From Paenibacillus sp. LHD-117 (GTDB lineage Bacteria > Bacillota > Bacilli > Paenibacillales > Paenibacillaceae), in contig NZ_JAVFVT010000003.1 in assembly GCF_030929555.1 (NCBI RefSeq), forward strand, positions 186,001 to 250,000: a stretch of DNA of 64,000 nucleotides, read 5' to 3'. Position 1 is the first letter of the stretch; every line of letters begins with the position of its first letter. A program made the translations under genes and the position numbers. The notes beneath the pieces are model-generated. The model was not told the DNA's origin. It ran no database searches and worked only from the letters and a program-made list of their open reading frames with translations. Below, piece by piece: positions 61,344 through 64,000 of this stretch.

Positions 61344-63158
61344 ATGGGATATAAAGACTGGATACGAAGGGCATCGTTATTAATTCGCAATATGAAATTC
61401 CAAAAAAAATTAATGGCCGGCTATCTGCTCGCTTGCGTTGCTCCACTCTTATTTGTAAGCGCGCTCATATTTCATCAGTCAGCCACGGGGCTTCAGGATT
61501 CTTCGGAAGAATTCGCCTCCCTGTATACATCACAAATCAAGAATTCGTTGAATGAGTTCATAAAAGAGTATGACAAGGTGACGAAGTCTGTCCTTGTCGA
61601 TAACGAACTAATCTATCAGCTCGGGGATGAGCGTAATCTAACGATCGACGAGATTGTAAATCAGCGACTAGACGTGCAGCGCTTGTTGATGCGAGTTGCG
61701 GTGCTAAAGTCGGAGATCAGCACCGTCATGCTGATCAGCCGCGGAAACAGCGTGTATCAATATACGAATACGAAAGACAAAGTGAATGAGGAGCAGTTGT
61801 TGGCTCAAAAATGGTTTCAAGGGATCCGCAGCTTGGACGAAACGTTGTTTATAACCGGGCTGCATGATCGTGCCCATTACGAGGATAAAGAAGCAGGTGC
61901 TGTAGTGACCGTCGGACGCGTTCTGTTCAGCTCCAAAGGGGCCTATGCTGGCATTCTGTTGATCGATCTGGATCCGTTCTCGCTTCTCCAGCTTGATCAC
62001 GAATTCGTCCTCGCCAGGGACAAGTACGGGATGAGCGTGACAATCAGCAACCGTCATAATGAAATCGTCTATCATTCCGATGCGGCCAGCGGACGGTTAT
62101 CATGGGATCGTGTGCTCAGGCTGGGCTCGGAATATATCCAGACCGACAGTGGACGGGACAGCATTACGCTGACGGGAAGCACCTTGCGAGGAGAGCTGAG
62201 CATTAAGACAGAGATCCCGCGCGCGAAGCTGTTGGCGAAGATCAATCAGATCAAAGGGACAACCGTTATTGTCATTCTAGTCAGCTGTTTGGTCATTACC
62301 CTCATCTCGCTAGGTTTAAGCTATACGATCACGAAGCCGATTAAGGCGCTCCGCAGAAGCATGAAGCAGGCGGAAGTGGGCCAATATATACCGATTGAGA
62401 AGGAGCATACGAACGACGAGATCGGCAGTCTCGTGCACAGCTACAACAAGATGATCACGACTATCCGAACGCTGATCGAAGACGTATATATCGCGGAGAT
62501 TAAGCAACGCCAGGCCAAATTCATTTCGCTCCAGAATCAGATCAATCCCCATATGCTGTACAATACACTGGAGTCCATTCGGATGAAAGCGCTGGTCAAG
62601 GATGAGGATGAGATTGCCGATATGATCAAAATATTGGCGCGCATGTTCCGGTTATCGTTAGGCAAAGAAGGACAGCACCATTCGATCCGGAACGAGCTGG
62701 AGTATACGACCAACTATCTGCATTTGCAGAATATTAGGTTCAATAATATGTTTAAACTAAATATACAGATACCCGACGAGATGCTTGATTGCAGCGTCAT
62801 TCCGCTCGTCTTCCAGCCTATAGTGGAGAATAGCATTAATCATGGCTTTGAAAATTACTGTCGGTCTATGAATATTGACATCGTTGGAGTATGGACCACA
62901 GAAAACGAAATGTTAATACGTATCACGGATGATGGAATCGGTATGTCCGTGTTGAAGCAGGCGGAGCTGGAAGTGCTGTTGGAGGGGGCAGAATCGAACA
63001 ACTACAAACTGCTGCAGGAAGACTCGGCCGATCAAGGCTTAGGGTTGCGGAATATCGCCGATCGCATCAAGCTTAAATACGGTGATCGGTATTATTTGAA
63101 AATCGTTCCAACGGATAAGCGAGGAACGATGGTGGAGTTTCTCATTCCCATAACTTGA
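61344..63158 (+). CDS. YesM-type sensor histidine kinase 3
   Basis: 604 residues after GGGAGG. Membrane helices near residues 28-48 and 300-325 enclose a sensor domain; HAMP follows. The His_kinase domain has KFISLQNQINPHMLYNTLES (His near residue 397) and HATPase_c has IVENSINHGF. It precedes its own regulator by 21 bp. Its target genes probably lie beyond the window. Confidence 0.9.
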   Translation: MGYKDWIRRASLLIRNMKFQKKLMAGYLLACVAPLLFVSALIFHQSATGLQDSSEEFASLYTSQIKNSLNEFIKEYDKVTKSVLVDNELIYQLGDERNLTIDEIVNQRLDVQRLLMRVAVLKSEISTVMLISRGNSVYQYTNTKDKVNEEQLLAQKWFQGIRSLDETLFITGLHDRAHYEDKEAGAVVTVGRVLFSSKGAYAGILLIDLDPFSLLQLDHEFVLARDKYGMSVTISNRHNEIVYHSDAASGRLSWDRVLRLGSEYIQTDSGRDSITLTGSTLRGELSIKTEIPRAKLLAKINQIKGTTVIVILVSCLVITLISLGLSYTITKPIKALRRSMKQAEVGQYIPIEKEHTNDEIGSLVHSYNKMITTIRTLIEDVYIAEIKQRQAKFISLQNQINPHMLYNTLESIRMKALVKDEDEIADMIKILARMFRLSLGKEGQHHSIRNELEYTTNYLHLQNIRFNNMFKLNIQIPDEMLDCSVIPLVFQPIVENSINHGFENYCRSMNIDIVGVWTTENEMLIRITDDGIGMSVLKQAELEVLLEGAESNNYKLLQEDSADQGLGLRNIADRIKLKYGDRYYLKIVPTDKRGTMVEFLIPIT

Positions 63159-63179
63159 ATGAAGAAAGGATGGTAGTCT

Positions 63180-64000
63180 ATGAAGCTCATCCTCGTGGAC
63201 GATGAGAAAGGCATAGTAGAAGGGCTCAAGAAGATGATTGGCCGCTATATCCCAGAATGTGAGGTTGTCGGTACCGCGCACAATGGGCTCGAGGGGTTCG
63301 AACTCATTCGGAAGAAGCAGCCGGATATTGTTATTACCGATATCCGAATGCCCCAAGCAGATGGCCTTGATATGATCAACATGTTGCGAGAGGCGAACAG
63401 CCGGGCAGCATTTATTTTATTGAGCGGTTTTGCGGATTTTGAATATGCCCGAAAAGGTATCCAACTAGGGGTGAAGTTCTACCTTAACAAGCCGGTCGAG
63501 GAAGAGGAGCTGCGCGAATGCGTCAATCAGGTGATGGATGCAATCAGATCTGACAGGGACAAACTTGCAGAGGTAGATGAATTGCGTCAGGAAGTGTTAA
63601 GCCGTATCCAAGAGGATGCGTTACGGGATATTTCGTATATCGGTCCGGAGCAAGCGGATCTAATGGAAGAGCTGCTGCTAGCCGCCCGTATTCCAAAGAA
63701 GTGCTCCCGGTTTGCATCTATTTTAATGGAATTTGATGGAAATACCGATTCGTTGAAGGAGAATGGCCTTCAGCCGCTATACCGGCAGATCGACCTCGCG
63801 CTGCGAAGGTACCATTGTGTGTATCGCTTCCGGTATTCTGCTGGCCAGATCGCGATTGTGGTTGCCCATGGCTCTCCGATGAAAGACGAGGAATTAATCC
63901 GTATGATTCGTGTGCTGAAGGAGGCAGCTCTTCGAGAGTTGAAACTGTCCGTCACCGTCGGCATCGGCAGAGTCCATGGTGGCGTAACGGGGATCAGCAA
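63180..64000 (+). CDS. YesN-type response regulator, cut by the window edge
   Basis: 273 codons are visible, starting MKLILVDDEKGIVEGLKKMI after AAAGGATGG. The receiver domain has DIVITDIRMPQADG (phospho-Asp near residue 55) and YLNKPVEEEE. The middle region of YesN-type regulators follows; the AraC HTH is expected beyond the window. It is the partner of the kinase at 61344. Confidence 0.85.
   Translation, partial: MKLILVDDEKGIVEGLKKMIGRYIPECEVVGTAHNGLEGFELIRKKQPDIVITDIRMPQADGLDMINMLREANSRAAFILLSGFADFEYARKGIQLGVKFYLNKPVEEEELRECVNQVMDAIRSDRDKLAEVDELRQEVLSRIQEDALRDISYIGPEQADLMEELLLAARIPKKCSRFASILMEFDGNTDSLKENGLQPLYRQIDLALRRYHCVYRFRYSAGQIAIVVAHGSPMKDEELIRMIRVLKEAALRELKLSVTVGIGRVHGGVTGIS

Overview
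The window looks like chromosome of an endospore-forming Paenibacillaceae member (Paenibacillus or Cohnella type). It has spoVA genes, a YhcN/YlaJ-type spore lipoprotein, S-layer homology domains, strong AGGAGG ribosome sites, and several YesM/YesN-type two-component systems beside sugar ABC importers. No rRNA, tRNA or CRISPR array was found.

Positions 1-9100 are a worn accessory region. An intact operon of DUF421/DUF1657 protein, spoVAC, spoVAD and spoVAE resembles the mobile spoVA-type clusters linked to spore heat resistance. It lies near a spore lipoprotein gene, a DUF1657 protein, a DUF3918 mini-protein, a broken C-terminal piece of a second spoVAE, and the broken C-terminus of a Tn3-family transposase. 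A deleted copy of an ACT-domain gene (positions 256-448) repeats the intact gene at 8610-9032. A 28-residue zinc-ribbon peptide is encoded at 1152.

Positions 9196-14562 hold a LytS-like kinase with a LuxR-type regulator, and a 1092-residue secreted NHL-repeat/FN3/SLH protein. Positions 14690-24250 form a sugar locus: kinase, AraC-type regulator, binding protein, two permeases, GH42 and GH30. Two similar promoter-proximal direct repeats sit before the kinase and before the binding protein.

Positions 24550-61067 are the main region. It holds a MarR regulator with a two-gene ABC exporter, two GH43/CBM-like/FN3 paralogues, another GH43, two GH2, GH78, GH1, GH35-like, three short-chain dehydrogenases, a three-gene importer, a second kinase/regulator pair, a sortase with its substrate, a PadR/P450 pair and a large unknown protein. 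Ten promoters share one layout: two copies of a GTCGTnAAA..GTTAGT-like unit exactly 23 bp apart, the second ending 19-20 bp before a TATGAT-like -10. These define a regulon of ten transcription units, probably run by the YesN-type regulator at 46991. All glycosidases lack signal peptides, so the logical picture is import of intact glycosides or oligosaccharides, cytoplasmic cleavage by several enzymes, and redox handling of a product by the dehydrogenases. The substrate is not known from sequence. A third kinase/regulator pair starts at 61344 and runs off the window.
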